64,000 nucleotides of DNA from Fidelibacterota bacterium. GTDB lineage: Bacteria; Fidelibacterota; Marinisomatia; SCGC-AAA003-L08; TS1B11. The notes under the pieces were generated by a model. The model saw only the letters and a program-made list of their open reading frames with translations, did not search any database and had not been told where the DNA came from. Positions 43,152 through 51,965 of this stretch are shown piece by piece (the first letter of the stretch is position 1; the number at the start of each line of letters is the position of its first letter). The stretch spans positions 1 to 64,000 of the forward strand of contig SCKI01000003.1 of the NCBI GenBank assembly GCA_004124295.1, read 5' to 3'. A program made the position numbers and the translations under genes.

Positions 43152-44240
43152 ATGAACGAAGAAAACATTCTTCAACAATCTTTTGACATTAAGAATATCA
43201 GGATGCCATACACTCCTGAAGAACAAAAGATTATAGGCATTGCAGATTCATTATTAGCAGATAGGAATGAAGTTGTAAGAGGTTTAGAAAGTAAAGTAGA
43301 AAAACTATCTAATAAAATACTCAGGGATGTGGATCATTCCAAAAACTGGCAGCCTTCTGATTATCTGCCGGATTTTTCGGGTGATTGGCATTCTGATGTA
43401 AAAACAATACAAAAACAATCCAGAGCATTGTCGGACGAATTACTTGTTGTATTGGTTGGTGATATGATAACAGAAGAAGGTTTACCAACCTATCAAACAT
43501 TGCTCAACAGGGTAGCATCAACTCAGGATCCCACCGGGAATCATGAATCTGCTTGGGGAAAATGGACCCGCTGGTGGACTGCTGAAGAAAACAAACACGG
43601 CGATTTATTACATACTTACTTAATGTTCGTAGAGAAATTGAATATGCATGCTGTCGAAAGAGACATACAACATTTATTGGGCAGCGGCTTTGATCCAGGC
43701 GCCGCAGATGATCCATACAAGTTATTGGTTTATACCAGCTTCCAGGAAAAAGCAACCCATATATCTCATTTGGGAACGGCAAGAATTGGTGAGGAGCAAG
43801 GAGATGAAATGCTGCATATTATTTGCACCATTATTGCTGAAGATGAATTAAGACATTTTAGTTTTTACAGAGGAGTGATGAAGGATATATTTGGAGCGGA
43901 TCCAAATGGCGCTATGACGGCATATGCTCATATGATGAAAAAAACAATATCCATGCCAGCTGAAGAATTGGACAGTAACAGAAATCCCAGGCTGTTTACT
44001 GACTTTTCGGAAGTAGCCCAGGCATCCGGGGTTTACACTGCCAGAGATTATATTGAGATCATGGAACAGTTAAACGCATTTTGGAAAATAGATGACAGAA
44101 AAGTAACCACGGATGAGGCGATTCAAGCTCAGAATTATGTATTAAATCTTCCTGAGAGGTATATAAAATTGGCCGCCAGAAGAAAAAATAAAGATTTTAA
44201 TTTTGATGCTTCCAGATTTGATTGGATTAAACAAGCTTAA
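43152..44240 (+). CDS. Acyl-[acyl-carrier-protein] desaturase, probably acquired
   Basis: A 362-residue soluble diiron desaturase introducing a double bond into acyl-ACP. The iron ligands are in WTAEENKHGDLL and IIAEDELRHFSFYRG, the EExxH pair spaced as in plant and bacterial stearoyl-ACP desaturases. An earlier Glu lies in GDMITEEGLPTY. The gene is markedly AT-rich (AAA, ATA, TTA and AGA codons dominate), unlike every neighbour, which suggests recent transfer from a low-GC donor. It stands alone; no electron-transfer gene is adjacent. Ribosome site weak. Confidence 0.88.
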   Translation: MNEENILQQSFDIKNIRMPYTPEEQKIIGIADSLLADRNEVVRGLESKVEKLSNKILRDVDHSKNWQPSDYLPDFSGDWHSDVKTIQKQSRALSDELLVVLVGDMITEEGLPTYQTLLNRVASTQDPTGNHESAWGKWTRWWTAEENKHGDLLHTYLMFVEKLNMHAVERDIQHLLGSGFDPGAADDPYKLLVYTSFQEKATHISHLGTARIGEEQGDEMLHIICTIIAEDELRHFSFYRGVMKDIFGADPNGAMTAYAHMMKKTISMPAEELDSNRNPRLFTDFSEVAQASGVYTARDYIEIMEQLNAFWKIDDRKVTTDEAIQAQNYVLNLPERYIKLAARRKNKDFNFDASRFDWIKQA

Positions 44241-44382
44241 ATAGAGACCTGATCGCAGTCATGCCCAAGCGCCTCAACATCCACCGCCACGGCCAGGGGT
44301 GTCGCCTGTAAGGGGCTGCCGGCAGCATCCAGAGCACTTTAGAGCAGATTGATGATCACCTGGCCAACCGGGTCCTGACCGG

Positions 44383-44742
44383 CTAGTCGTCCCCGATATT
44401 CTGGACCGGCCCGAAGTCGAGATAGCGCAAAACCGAGTGGCTCTTCACGTGGTCATTCCAGTTCTTGCGGTAGTTATCACCCTCGGCGCCCATTAACCAA
44501 TCCCGGAAGTCATCAGCGCCCTTCTGGGATTTCCAAAACGCCTCGAGAATGTACTTGGGCCGCTTCACGGTTCGGCGGCCGCGGCTGTAAGGGTTTTTGA
44601 CCCCATCCAAAAAGACCCAGATTTTTCGCTCCTCGCAGCCAAAGTCCTTGGCCTTGCCGTACAGATTGGCATCCAACCAGCTGATGAACGACTCATCATG
44701 GTCACTGCTCTTGAGATCGAAAATATGGACCAAGCGTATCAT
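44383..44742 (-). CDS. Hypothetical protein linked to the frd genes
   Basis: A 119-residue protein that I do not recognise. It starts MIRLVHIFDLKSSDHDESFISWLDANL and contains SRGRRTVKRPKYILEAFWKSQ, with an acidic end. The pattern suggests a small alpha-beta fold, perhaps dimeric ferredoxin-like with a conserved stress-responsive look. No signal or membrane segment. AAGGAGGATGGCTG before ATG 44742 is a strong ribosome site. It lies 48 bases behind frdD on the same strand and is probably the last gene of that operon. Confidence 0.6.
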   Translation of the reverse strand: MIRLVHIFDLKSSDHDESFISWLDANLYGKAKDFGCEERKIWVFLDGVKNPYSRGRRTVKRPKYILEAFWKSQKGADDFRDWLMGAEGDNYRKNWNDHVKSHSVLRYLDFGPVQNIGDD

Positions 44743-44790
44743 CAGCCATCCTCCTTAGGTCATGTTATCTGCTTCCTGAAAGGGCGGAAT

Positions 44791-45138
44791 CTACAGGTTT
44801 ATCAGTGTGTAGCCCGCCGCGATGGTGCCCACTGTCGCGCTGCCGTAGCAAATCACCGCGATCAGGAAGTTAAGGTGTTTGAGCTGCAATCCGTCATACA
44901 GCGTAAAGCGGAAGCGGTGTGCCCAATGATAAAAGGAGAGCGATATGAGCAGAAATAGGTAGCCTCGCGCCAGCGGATGCCCGGCCAGTTGCAGCACACT
45001 TTCATAGCCCGGGGCGCCCAGCCAGCCCAGGGGGATGGCGATGCCGTTCACGAAGAGGGTAATGGGAATGAACAGAGCCGCGAGGGTTCCGCCAGCGCCA
45101 AATAATGACCACCAGAACGGTTCAAGAGTCTTTTTCAT
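44791..45138 (-). CDS. frdD: Fumarate reductase membrane subunit D
   Basis: A 115-residue membrane anchor with three segments (about 10-35, 55-75, 88-112). EPFWWSLFGAGGTLAALFIPITLF matches the FrdD start of Escherichia coli, and FYHWAHRFRFTLYDGLQ is the conserved loop. With FrdC it binds quinone and anchors FrdAB at the cytoplasmic membrane. Lies between frdC and a small unknown gene, transcribed together. Confidence 0.88.
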   Translation of the reverse strand: MKKTLEPFWWSLFGAGGTLAALFIPITLFVNGIAIPLGWLGAPGYESVLQLAGHPLARGYLFLLISLSFYHWAHRFRFTLYDGLQLKHLNFLIAVICYGSATVGTIAAGYTLINL

Positions 45139-45172
45139 TTTCGCCTGTTGTCCATTTCGGGAGCCGGTTGCC

Positions 45173-45589
45173 TCAGCCCTTCAATGTCATCCACAGCAGA
45201 CCCGCGGAGATGCCGATCCAGGCCACAAAATTCAGGCCGGCAATGACTCGGTCGGGCACCCGTTTGCCGCCCACCCGCAGGGCCAGCGCCCGCGGCGCCA
45301 GGTTGAACCAGGTAATGCTGTGGTACATCACGAAACCCAGGGCCACAGCATGCAGCATGATCGCCAGGGGCGACCGCAACATTTCAAGAAAACGGGCGTA
45401 AGCCTCCGGCCCCATACCGAGCGCCCGCAACTGCAGCAGATAGACCAGCGCATACCCGGCGACGAATATGCTGGTCAGCTCCCGCAGGATGAAGCGGGCG
45501 TGAATCCACCTCCGCACCCACCAGAAGATGGGCATGGAAGGGCGGTGCCAGCGGGGGTGGTAGGGCGTATGCTGCGGATTGACCCTCAT
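45173..45589 (-). CDS. frdC: Fumarate reductase membrane subunit C
   Basis: A 138-residue anchor with three membrane segments. The N-terminal YHPRWHRPSMPIFWWVRRWIHARFILREL corresponds to the FrdC N-terminus with the WW region near the quinone site, and LHAVALGFVMYHSITWFNLAP is the conserved second segment. Separate short C and D subunits indicate the heme-free (type D) quinol:fumarate reductase as in E. coli. It begins 8 bases after frdB. Confidence 0.88.
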   Translation of the reverse strand: MRVNPQHTPYHPRWHRPSMPIFWWVRRWIHARFILRELTSIFVAGYALVYLLQLRALGMGPEAYARFLEMLRSPLAIMLHAVALGFVMYHSITWFNLAPRALALRVGGKRVPDRVIAGLNFVAWIGISAGLLWMTLKG

Positions 45590-45596
45590 TTGCCGC

Positions 45597-46388
45597 TCAT
45601 CCTTTGGCCCTCCAGGGCATCATGAAATTCCGGTACCACTGCACTGTGCTGGAGAGCTTATAGCGCTGGATGGCCGCCGCCGGATCGACATCCTTCGGAC
45701 AGACTTCGGAACATTCCCCCACCAGCGTACACTGCCAGATGCCCTCATCCGTATTGAGCAGGGCGTCCCTTTCGCCGGCGCCCTGGTCACGGCTGTCCAT
45801 GTTGTAGCGCTGTGCCAAGGCGATAACGGCGGGGCCGGCGAAGCCGGGTTCCAGCCCGAACACCGGACAGGCGGAGTAGCACAGCAGGCAGTTGATGCAC
45901 ATGCTGAACTGTTTATAGTCCGCCAACTGGGCCGGGGTCTGGAGATACTCGCCGTCCTCGAGGGCTCGCTCCTCAGCGCGGATGATCCACGGTTTGACGC
46001 TTTCCAGCTTCTCCATGAAATCGGTCATTTCTATGATCAGATCGCGGACGACGGGAAAATTTTCGAGGGGCTCCACCTTGATGGGGCCGGGCAGGAGCGC
46101 TTCGACAAACGTGGCGCAGGTCAGCGTAGGATTGCCGTTCACCATCATGCCGCAGCTTCCGCAGACCCCCATGCGGCAGGACCAGCGAAACGACAGGGTG
46201 CCGTCAATATGGTCCTTGATGTGGTTGAGCGCATCGAGCACGACCCATTCGCTGCGCACCGGCAACTCGTAAGTCTGATAGACCGGCTCCGATTCCTCCT
46301 CCGGCCGGTAACGAAAAACCTCGAAGGTTACCATCCGCTCGCTCGTTAAGCCTCCCGCTCCATGGGCGCCCTGGCCATCATCTGCCAT
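45597..46388 (-). CDS. frdB: Fumarate reductase iron-sulfur subunit
   Basis: A 263-residue electron-transfer subunit. Plant-ferredoxin cysteines lie in [16 protein letters not shown] and TLTC; the [4Fe-4S] and [3Fe-4S] cysteines in [12 protein letters not shown] and [17 protein letters not shown]. The start at 46388 lies 11 bases inside the end of frdA, so translation is probably coupled; Met19 is a possible alternative with family-like sequence after it ([12 protein letters not shown]). Confidence 0.93.
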   Translation of the reverse strand: MADDGQGAHGAGGLTSERMVTFEVFRYRPEEESEPVYQTYELPVRSEWVVLDALNHIKDHIDGTLSFRWSCRMGVCGSCGMMVNGNPTLTCATFVEALLPGPIKVEPLENFPVVRDLIIEMTDFMEKLESVKPWIIRAEERALEDGEYLQTPAQLADYKQFSMCINCLLCYSACPVFGLEPGFAGPAVIALAQRYNMDSRDQGAGERDALLNTDEGIWQCTLVGECSEVCPKDVDPAAAIQRYKLSSTVQWYRNFMMPWRAKG

Positions 46389-48126
46389 AGATACGCTCGC
46401 CGGGAGGCCACTTGGTAATCGTGACCGGCTGATATTCGATGGCCGGCGCCCCGCCGGGCTGCCGCAGGGCCAGGCTGTGGGTCAGATAGGCGTCGTCGTC
46501 CCGCTCAGGGTAGTCGGTGCGCTGGTGGGAGCCGCGGGATTCGGTACGCTGAATGGCGGAGTGGATGATGGTCTCGGCCACATCGAGCATGTAGGTCAGC
46601 TCCACCGCAGCCACCAGCTCGGTATTGAAAGTCTGGCTGCTGTCGTCCAGGGCGAGCCGTTGAATGCGGTCCTGCAGAGTGCTGATTTCCTGGGCCGCTT
46701 GGGCCAACGATTCTGCGCTGCGATAGATGCCGGCCCCGCTCTCCATGGCGTCGTGCATGCGCTGGCGAATATCGGCCATCTTTTCACCGCCGCTGCGGCT
46801 CCCGCCCCTGCGGTATTGCCGTTCGATGCGCTCCTCTTCGTCCGCCGCCTGGGCCGCTACGGCTCTGCCGCCGCCATTTCGCCCGGAGGCATACTCCGCC
46901 GCCGCCCTGCCGACCCGGGCGCCAAATACCAGCAGCTCGGTCAGGGAGTTCGAGCCCAGGCGATTGGCGCCGTTAATGCTCACGCAGGCGGCCTCTCCGG
47001 CGGCGAACAGGCCTTCCATCGGCGTCGCCCCGTGAATATCGGTATGGATGCCGCCCATCATGTAGTGCACCACGGGCCGCACAGGTATGAGGTCCGTCAC
47101 CGGGTCGATGTTTTCATATTTCAGGCAGAGCTCGCGGACGAACGGTATTTTTGAATTGATCACCTTCTCGCCCAGGTGGCGGATATCGAGGTTCACATAG
47201 TCGCCGTAGGGACCCTTCAGGGTGCGGCCCTTTTCCTGTTCCTTTACGAAGGCCTGCGAGAGCCGGTCCCGGGGACCCAGCTCCATGGAGCGCAACACCG
47301 GTTGGGGCTGGGGCGTGCCCAGATCGTAGTCCTGCAGGTAACGGTAGCCGTCCTTGTTGAGCAGATATCCGCCCTCGGACCGGGTCGCCTCGGTGATCAG
47401 TATGCCGGTAAACGGCAGGCCCGTGGGGTGATACTGAATGAATTCCATGTCCTTCAGCGGGACCCCGGCCCGGTAGGCCAGCGACATGCCGTCGCCATTC
47501 TTGATGTTGGCGTTGGTGGTGAAAGGAAACACCTTTCCGCAGCCCCCCGTGCAGATAATGACCGCCTTCGCGCTGATCCCGCGAATCCTGCCGGTAGCCA
47601 ATTCAATGGCCACGACCCCCTGGCAGCGTCCATCATCAACGAGCAGTTTCGTGACAAACCATTCGTCGTAGCGCTGAATGGGGTCGTACTTGAGACTGGT
47701 CTGGAACAAGGTGTGCAGCATGTGGAAGCCGGTCTTGTCTGATGCATACCAGGTGCGCTCGATCTTCATGCCCCCGAAAGGCCGCACGGCCACCGAGCCG
47801 TCAGGCTCCCGGCTCCAGGGACAGCCCCAGTGCTCCATCTGCACCAGTTCCCGGGGCGCTTCGTTGACGAAAGCCTCGACCGCGTCCTGGTCCGGGAGCC
47901 AGTCGCCACCGGAGATGGTGTCGTAGGCATGATCCTCGAAGCTGTCGTCCGGACGGACCACCGCCGCCGCGCCCCCTTCTGCCGAGACCGTATGGCTGCG
48001 CATCGGATATACCTTTGATACAACGGCCACGTTCAGCGCAGGGTCGGTTTCCGCCACGGCGATGGCGGCCCGGAGGCCGGCGCCACCACCGCCCACAATC
48101 AGAATATCGTGGGAGAGCATTTCCAT
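46378..48126 (-). CDS. frdA: Fumarate reductase flavoprotein subunit
   Basis: A 582-residue FAD subunit reducing fumarate, or oxidising succinate. The FAD loop is [16 protein letters not shown] (residues 6-21); His45 in [10 protein letters not shown] is the covalent FAD site. [14 protein letters not shown] holds substrate residues, and [25 protein letters not shown] follows. ATG 48126 is preferred over an open upstream frame that has no family match. The first codons and leader are duplicated at 49294-49468. FrdABCD form a membrane complex. Confidence 0.94.
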   Translation of the reverse strand: MEMLSHDILIVGGGGAGLRAAIAVAETDPALNVAVVSKVYPMRSHTVSAEGGAAAVVRPDDSFEDHAYDTISGGDWLPDQDAVEAFVNEAPRELVQMEHWGCPWSREPDGSVAVRPFGGMKIERTWYASDKTGFHMLHTLFQTSLKYDPIQRYDEWFVTKLLVDDGRCQGVVAIELATGRIRGISAKAVIICTGGCGKVFPFTTNANIKNGDGMSLAYRAGVPLKDMEFIQYHPTGLPFTGILITEATRSEGGYLLNKDGYRYLQDYDLGTPQPQPVLRSMELGPRDRLSQAFVKEQEKGRTLKGPYGDYVNLDIRHLGEKVINSKIPFVRELCLKYENIDPVTDLIPVRPVVHYMMGGIHTDIHGATPMEGLFAAGEAACVSINGANRLGSNSLTELLVFGARVGRAAAEYASGRNGGGRAVAAQAADEEERIERQYRRGGSRSGGEKMADIRQRMHDAMESGAGIYRSAESLAQAAQEISTLQDRIQRLALDDSSQTFNTELVAAVELTYMLDVAETIIHSAIQRTESRGSHQRTDYPERDDDAYLTHSLALRQPGGAPAIEYQPVTITKWPPGERIYGR

Positions 48127-48252
48127 AAATTTAGCTGTTGCCGCCGTGTAGCATCGACATCTGCCCCCTGAGACGAAATGAACTGCGTGATAGTGGGTGT
48201 GTTCGCTGGGAAATGTTAGCCTATGAATGGGTGAACGCCAAGGACAAGATGG
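48077..48252. repeat. Direct repeat A: frdA 5' end and leader
   Basis: From CCGGCGCCACC in frdA to CAAGATGG upstream of it. The same about 175 bases recur in the same orientation at 49294-49468 with roughly 90% identity by eye. The two copies bracket the nucleotide cyclase remnant. Confidence 0.85.
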
Positions 48253-48503
48253 TCTCCGCACAATGCCAAATCTTGCTATCAATCAGATTGGACCGCGCGC
48301 CATCTGATTAATTGTTAAGTGCGTTTTTTTAGGGACGGGTGGGGTCCCGGGGTTGACCGTTGCCCGAAATAATGGTGACATAAAACTGTTGAGGCGGGAG
48401 ACAACAGGCGCCAGTTTCAATCATTTCCCGCGATAGCTGAGAATAAATAACCGTATATTCAGAAATCATATCTCCCGCACTCAAATAATGGTAACCACGC
48501 TGT

Positions 48504-49293
48504 ATGACTTCTGATGAAAAAATGGAGAAATTTTGGCAATCACTGTTGGTTGATGGCCACAAGCCGTTCCTTTATTCCCGGGCCTTCTTCAGGCTGATCC
48601 CCTCCGATCCCCGTTGCAAGATCTGCAACGGCCCGTTCCATGGCATGGGTGGGGCCTTCATGCGCTTGATTGGAAAAAGTCCCTCGCCCCTTTAATCCAC
48701 TCGTCTGCTCACCTTGTAATATCAAGTTCGAGAGTATTAAAGGCGGCATGGAAGTCGATACCACGATATTATTCATTGATGTGCGTGGCTCTACCTCCAT
48801 GGCTGAAAACCTGACTCCAACGGAATTTTCAGAATTACTGCAACGATTTTATAGCGTGTCCGCGCATGTGCTGACCCACGCCAAGGCATTTGTGGACAAA
48901 CTGGTGGGTGATGAAGTCACCAGCTATTTTCTGCCTGGCTTTGTCGGCTCTGATCACGCTCAAATTGCCGTCGACAGCGGAATGAATTTGTTGCGGGCGA
49001 TCGGATACGGAAAAAAGGGGGGACCCTGGCTGCAAGTGGGGGTGGGCATCCATACCGGCAGGGCCTATTTTGGGATGATGACCACCGAGGTCGGGGTTCG
49101 GGATTTGAGCGCCCACGGCGACGATGTGAACACGACGGCAAGGCTGGTCTCGGAGGCCAAGGGTGGCGAAATCGTGCTAAGCGAGGCAAGTTATAAGGCG
49201 GCAAACCTGGGTTGGGCCAACCTGGAAAGCCGCTCACTAAGCCTGAAAGGCAAACGAGACAAATTTCCAGCCCGCGTATTGCGGGTCGATTAG
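48504..49293 (+). pseudogene. Adenylate/guanylate cyclase-domain protein broken by a one-base frameshift
   Basis: Two overlapping frames make one protein. The first (48504-48695) reads MTSDEKMEKFWQSLL ... LIPSDPRCKICNGPFHGMGG and ends GKSPSPL-stop. The second continues NPLVCSPCNIKF ... GGMEVDTTILFIDVRGSTSMAE to RVLRVD. In intact relatives the CxxC pairs (CKIC and CSPC) form one zinc-like module before a class III cyclase domain. The metal Asp (FIDVRGST) and HGDDVNTTARL are present. An extra base in CCCCTTTAA near 48690 explains the break. A true mutation or a sequencing error is possible. The second frame alone could start at 48670 or at ATG 48748. Confidence 0.75.
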
Positions 49294-49468
49294 CCCGGCG
49301 CCACCGCCCACAATCAGAATATCGTGGGAGAGCATTTCCATAAACTTAGCTGTTGCCGCCATTGAGCATCGACATATGCCCCCTGAGGCGAAATGAACTG
49401 CGTGATAGTGGGTGCGTTCGCCAGGAAATGTTGGCCTATGAATTGGGTGGACGCCAAGTACAAGATGG
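49294..49468. repeat. Direct repeat B: copied frdA 5' end and leader
   Basis: Starts at the base after the cyclase stop codon. On the minus strand it carries the first 14 codons of frdA ([14 protein letters not shown]), which then run out of homology, so a truncated frdA start is present but no gene. Confidence 0.85.
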
Positions 49469-49510
49469 CAGATCAGTCCGGAATATCGGCCCCAAGCGGG
49501 CGATGACCCT

Positions 49511-49590
49511 GCAAACCAAGGGAACATGGCAGCCGGGTGAAACTGCCCTAAATACGGTTTTGCCCCGGCCAAGGCGGGGCAAAACCGTTC
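49511..49590. terminator. Hairpin repeat between cyclase and RDD gene
   Basis: ACGGTTTTGCCCC-GGCCAAGGC-GGGGCAAAACCGT is a perfect 13-bp stem at 49554-49588. It is preceded by ACCAAGGGAACATGGCAGCCGGGTGAAACT, which also precedes the hairpin at 51384. It could end transcription of the RDD gene on the minus strand. Confidence 0.6.
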
Positions 49591-49599
49591 AATGGATTA

Positions 49600-50163
49600 T
49601 CAGCTGGCCGGGGGGCTATCCGCTGCAGGCATGTCCGCTGGGCCACCAGCGGCCGCCAAGTCGGCTTTCTTGTAGATGGCTGTCTTGGCCAGTAAATCGT
49701 GCAGGGCTTGCTTCTTGCTGCCCAAGACCATGAAAGTACCCAGGAATATGACTAGGCCGACCCATGTGCCTGCGGTGCCCAATATGGCGACGCCGACCAT
49801 AGCGCCTACAGCCGATAAAATAAAGGAAATATTCTTAATGGCATAGCGCGTGGCATATAGTTTTATGTCTCCTGCGGTGCCCTCAGGTGTGCCCACCTTT
49901 AAGCCCAGGATCATCTTCCCGGGTGTCGCTCCGGTGACTGCCTCAATCAAAAAGTATACAGTGGCAATCAGCGGAAGCGCGATGAAGGCGGCCATTATGC
50001 CCGCGATCATTCCCAGCGCCGCTGCCACTTCATCCCCACCTGAGGCGGCACCGCCTACCAGGGCGCCAATGAAGGGCAACAATACCATAGCCAAGGCTAT
50101 GACAATGACGATATCCAGAATGAATGCCATGAGTCGCGGCCCGAATCCGACGCGATTTGCCAT
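49600..50163 (-). CDS. RDD family membrane protein
   Basis: A 187-residue protein with the RDD fold: FGPRLMAFILDIVIVIALAMVLLPF at the start (Arg and Asp of the name motif), a second pair of segments, ATPGKMILGLKVGTPEG, and KKQALHDLLAKTAIYK at the end. Some RDD proteins act in ion or sodium/proton exchange; most are uncharacterised. A Pro/Ala-rich cytoplasmic tail follows. Ribosome site GGGGGGAACT before ATG 50163 is moderate. Confidence 0.82.
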   Translation of the reverse strand: MANRVGFGPRLMAFILDIVIVIALAMVLLPFIGALVGGAASGGDEVAAALGMIAGIMAAFIALPLIATVYFLIEAVTGATPGKMILGLKVGTPEGTAGDIKLYATRYAIKNISFILSAVGAMVGVAILGTAGTWVGLVIFLGTFMVLGSKKQALHDLLAKTAIYKKADLAAAGGPADMPAADSPPAS

Positions 50164-50420
50164 AATAGTTCCCCCCTGGGTTGTGATTGGGTTTAGAGGT
50201 TGTCCAATAAACAGCTGCCTAAGCCATAAAACAAGAGAATCCTTTTACCTGGCCCCGCCATAAAACGGGCGCGATGGCCAGAGATATTTCCCTTTGCCAC
50301 TTTCCCGGCCAAGGCGGTGGAGCCGCGGCTCACCTTAGTCTGCGGGGGAAGGGACCCGGACCGCCTGGTGAGGGTGAGTCAAGGGCATTCCGGGGGCCAT
50401 ATTCAGCACCTGCCCGCCCT

Positions 50421-50545
50421 TTGCTATCCCGCCCCATTTCCCGTACATTTCCTCGGTCCGCCATCACGCGCGATATCAGAACAGTCCAGACTATCAAGCT
50501 TCATCGCCGGGCTCCGCCACCGGCCGGTTTCCAGTTAGCCGCTGA
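50421..50545 (+). promoter_or_regulatory. Copied promoter block, copy 3, with remnant of the FlgO-like gene start
   Basis: TTGCTA (50421), 17 bases, TACATT (50444) as in the other copies. The start codon of the original gene is ATA here, followed by a decayed frame (SEQSRLSSFIAGLRHRPVSS in the shifted reading). The type IX cargo gene at 50592 lies downstream on the same strand. Confidence 0.6.
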
Positions 50546-50591
50546 TTATAAATGTGGTGAAGGATGTGCTTTCACCATAAGTTGAAATAAT

Positions 50592-51263
50592 ATGAGGTAC
50601 TCCCCCCATTGGCTGATTGCCCACTTGGGCTTGATGGTATTCGTCAGTAGCGCAGCTGCTCACGTAACGCTAACCGCTCCGACTGGCGGCAAGTCCTTCG
50701 ATGTGGGGCAAACGGTTGAGATTAAATGGAGTCTGGATATCTCTCACAACCAGGTAGATTGGGATCTGTATTTCTCCCCGGACAACGGCGTTACCTGGGA
50801 GACGGTAATTTCGGGAATGCCCGTAAGCCAGCTGAGCTATTCATGGACGGTCCCCGATCTTGAGACTCAAACTGCCCTGCTCCGGATAGTTCAGGATAAT
50901 CAGGATTTCGATTACCGCTCAACCAGCACAACCCTTAGCATTGGGTCGGCAGTGCTTTCAGTGGATCGGAGCAGCCCTTTACCGGCGCAAATTTTGATGA
51001 GACCAAACTATCCCAACCCCTTTAATCCTACGACGACAATTGAATATGCCTTGCCCAGGACGGCCCGGACCGTGCTGCGTGTCTATAATGTTGGTGGCCA
51101 GGAGGTGGCGCGATTGGTAGATGCTGAATTGAGTCCGGGTTACTACCGGACCGTCTGGGATGGCAAAGACCAGGCTGGCCGGCAAGTTGTCTCAGGCATG
51201 TATATCGTCAGATTGGCCACCCCGGGGTGGTCACAGACCATGAAAATGCTGTTGCTGAAGTAG
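50592..51263 (+). CDS. Type IX-secreted protein with Ig-like domain
   Basis: A 223-residue protein. Signal peptide (HLGLMVFVSSAAAH) precedes a beta-sandwich of about 95 residues (HVTLTAPTGGKSFDVGQTVEIKW, VDWDLYFSPDNGVTWETV, YSWTVPDLETQTALLRI), which resembles Ig-like domains in fungal GPI-anchored and bacterial exoproteins. The last 85 residues are a type IX sorting domain (NYPNPFNPTTTIEY ... MKMLLLK), very close to that of the giant protein at 29860. Function unknown. It may be expressed from the copied promoter at 50421. Confidence 0.8.
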   Translation: MRYSPHWLIAHLGLMVFVSSAAAHVTLTAPTGGKSFDVGQTVEIKWSLDISHNQVDWDLYFSPDNGVTWETVISGMPVSQLSYSWTVPDLETQTALLRIVQDNQDFDYRSTSTTLSIGSAVLSVDRSSPLPAQILMRPNYPNPFNPTTTIEYALPRTARTVLRVYNVGGQEVARLVDAELSPGYYRTVWDGKDQAGRQVVSGMYIVRLATPGWSQTMKMLLLK

Positions 51264-51337
51264 CGACAAACCACCCTAATAATCGTATTCCAGGAAGCGC
51301 AGTGGATACGGCTTTTCAGCAATGGTTGCCCGGCATA

Positions 51338-51402
51338 CCAAGGGAACCTGGCAGCCGGGTGAAACTACGCTAATTGTGGCTTTGCCCCGGCCTGGCCGGG
51401 GC
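51338..51402. repeat. Hairpin repeat, second copy
   Basis: ACCAAGGGAACCTGGCAGCCGGGTGAAACTACGC then GCCCCGGCC-T-GGCCGGGGC (51384-51402). It matches 49511-49580. It lies behind the cargo gene and may end its transcript. Confidence 0.55.
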
Positions 51403-51439
51403 GGCAGACTACCCGCCTGAGTCTGAGGCAAAAATTTAA

Positions 51440-51772
51440 CTATCTCTCGGAATGCTCTCGAATCTCCAATATCTCAATGGGCGTGCCCCACATTCGAATA
51501 CTGGCGACATTTTGGACGGTTTTGTATTTATAGCTTATACGGAGACTATCTACCTGATATTCCACAGGCAAGTTTATGGGGTCATGATGGTCGCCTGTAT
51601 CTGTTATGATGCCGTAAAAACCACCCTCCAGGTCAATGTAGCTCACGATGGCAATGGTTGAGCCGTTGCCATTGGCGTTCAAAGACTCATCGATCCTTGC
51701 CGGTGAACAGCTGCAGACTGCGAGCAGCAGGGCTGAAACGACGATTAGATGGGTTGCTGGTTGCTTTATCAC
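51440..51772 (-). CDS. Small lipoprotein, function unknown
   Basis: A 110-residue protein with lipoprotein signal (LIVVSALLLAVCSCSPAR; Cys at about 20 or 22 is the lipidation site). The mature part of about 90 residues begins IDESLNANGNGSTIAIVSYIDLEGGFYGIITD and is probably a small beta fold. No family recognised. A similar VEYQVDSLRISYKYK segment suggests a generic bacterial lipoprotein. It is followed downstream by the hairpin repeat at 51384. Confidence 0.65.
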   Translation of the reverse strand: MIKQPATHLIVVSALLLAVCSCSPARIDESLNANGNGSTIAIVSYIDLEGGFYGIITDTGDHHDPINLPVEYQVDSLRISYKYKTVQNVASIRMWGTPIEILEIREHSER

Positions 51773-51965
51773 TTAGTACCCGGCTGCGTTAGACACACTC
51801 CGTTATTTCAGCGGCCCCGGCGCCCCAAAGCGCATCAAATGGTGTTGCCTGCTGACGTGATTGATGTATGGCGAATCTACGAATAAGAGTGGCCGGCCTG
51901 ATAAAGATTCAGGCCGGCCCAGTTCTATTCACAACGGCAAAAGGGAGCAGTGGGCGAACAGACTC

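Noticed and set aside
48670..49293. Second cyclase frame as an intact gene starting at 48670
   Set aside because: The preceding frame carries the matching N-terminal zinc-like half (CKIC), so the two are better read as one broken gene.
49237..49572. Minus-strand frame of 111 codons with the residues [14 protein letters not shown]
   Set aside because: It is the duplicated frdA leader and first codons running out of homology, not a gene.
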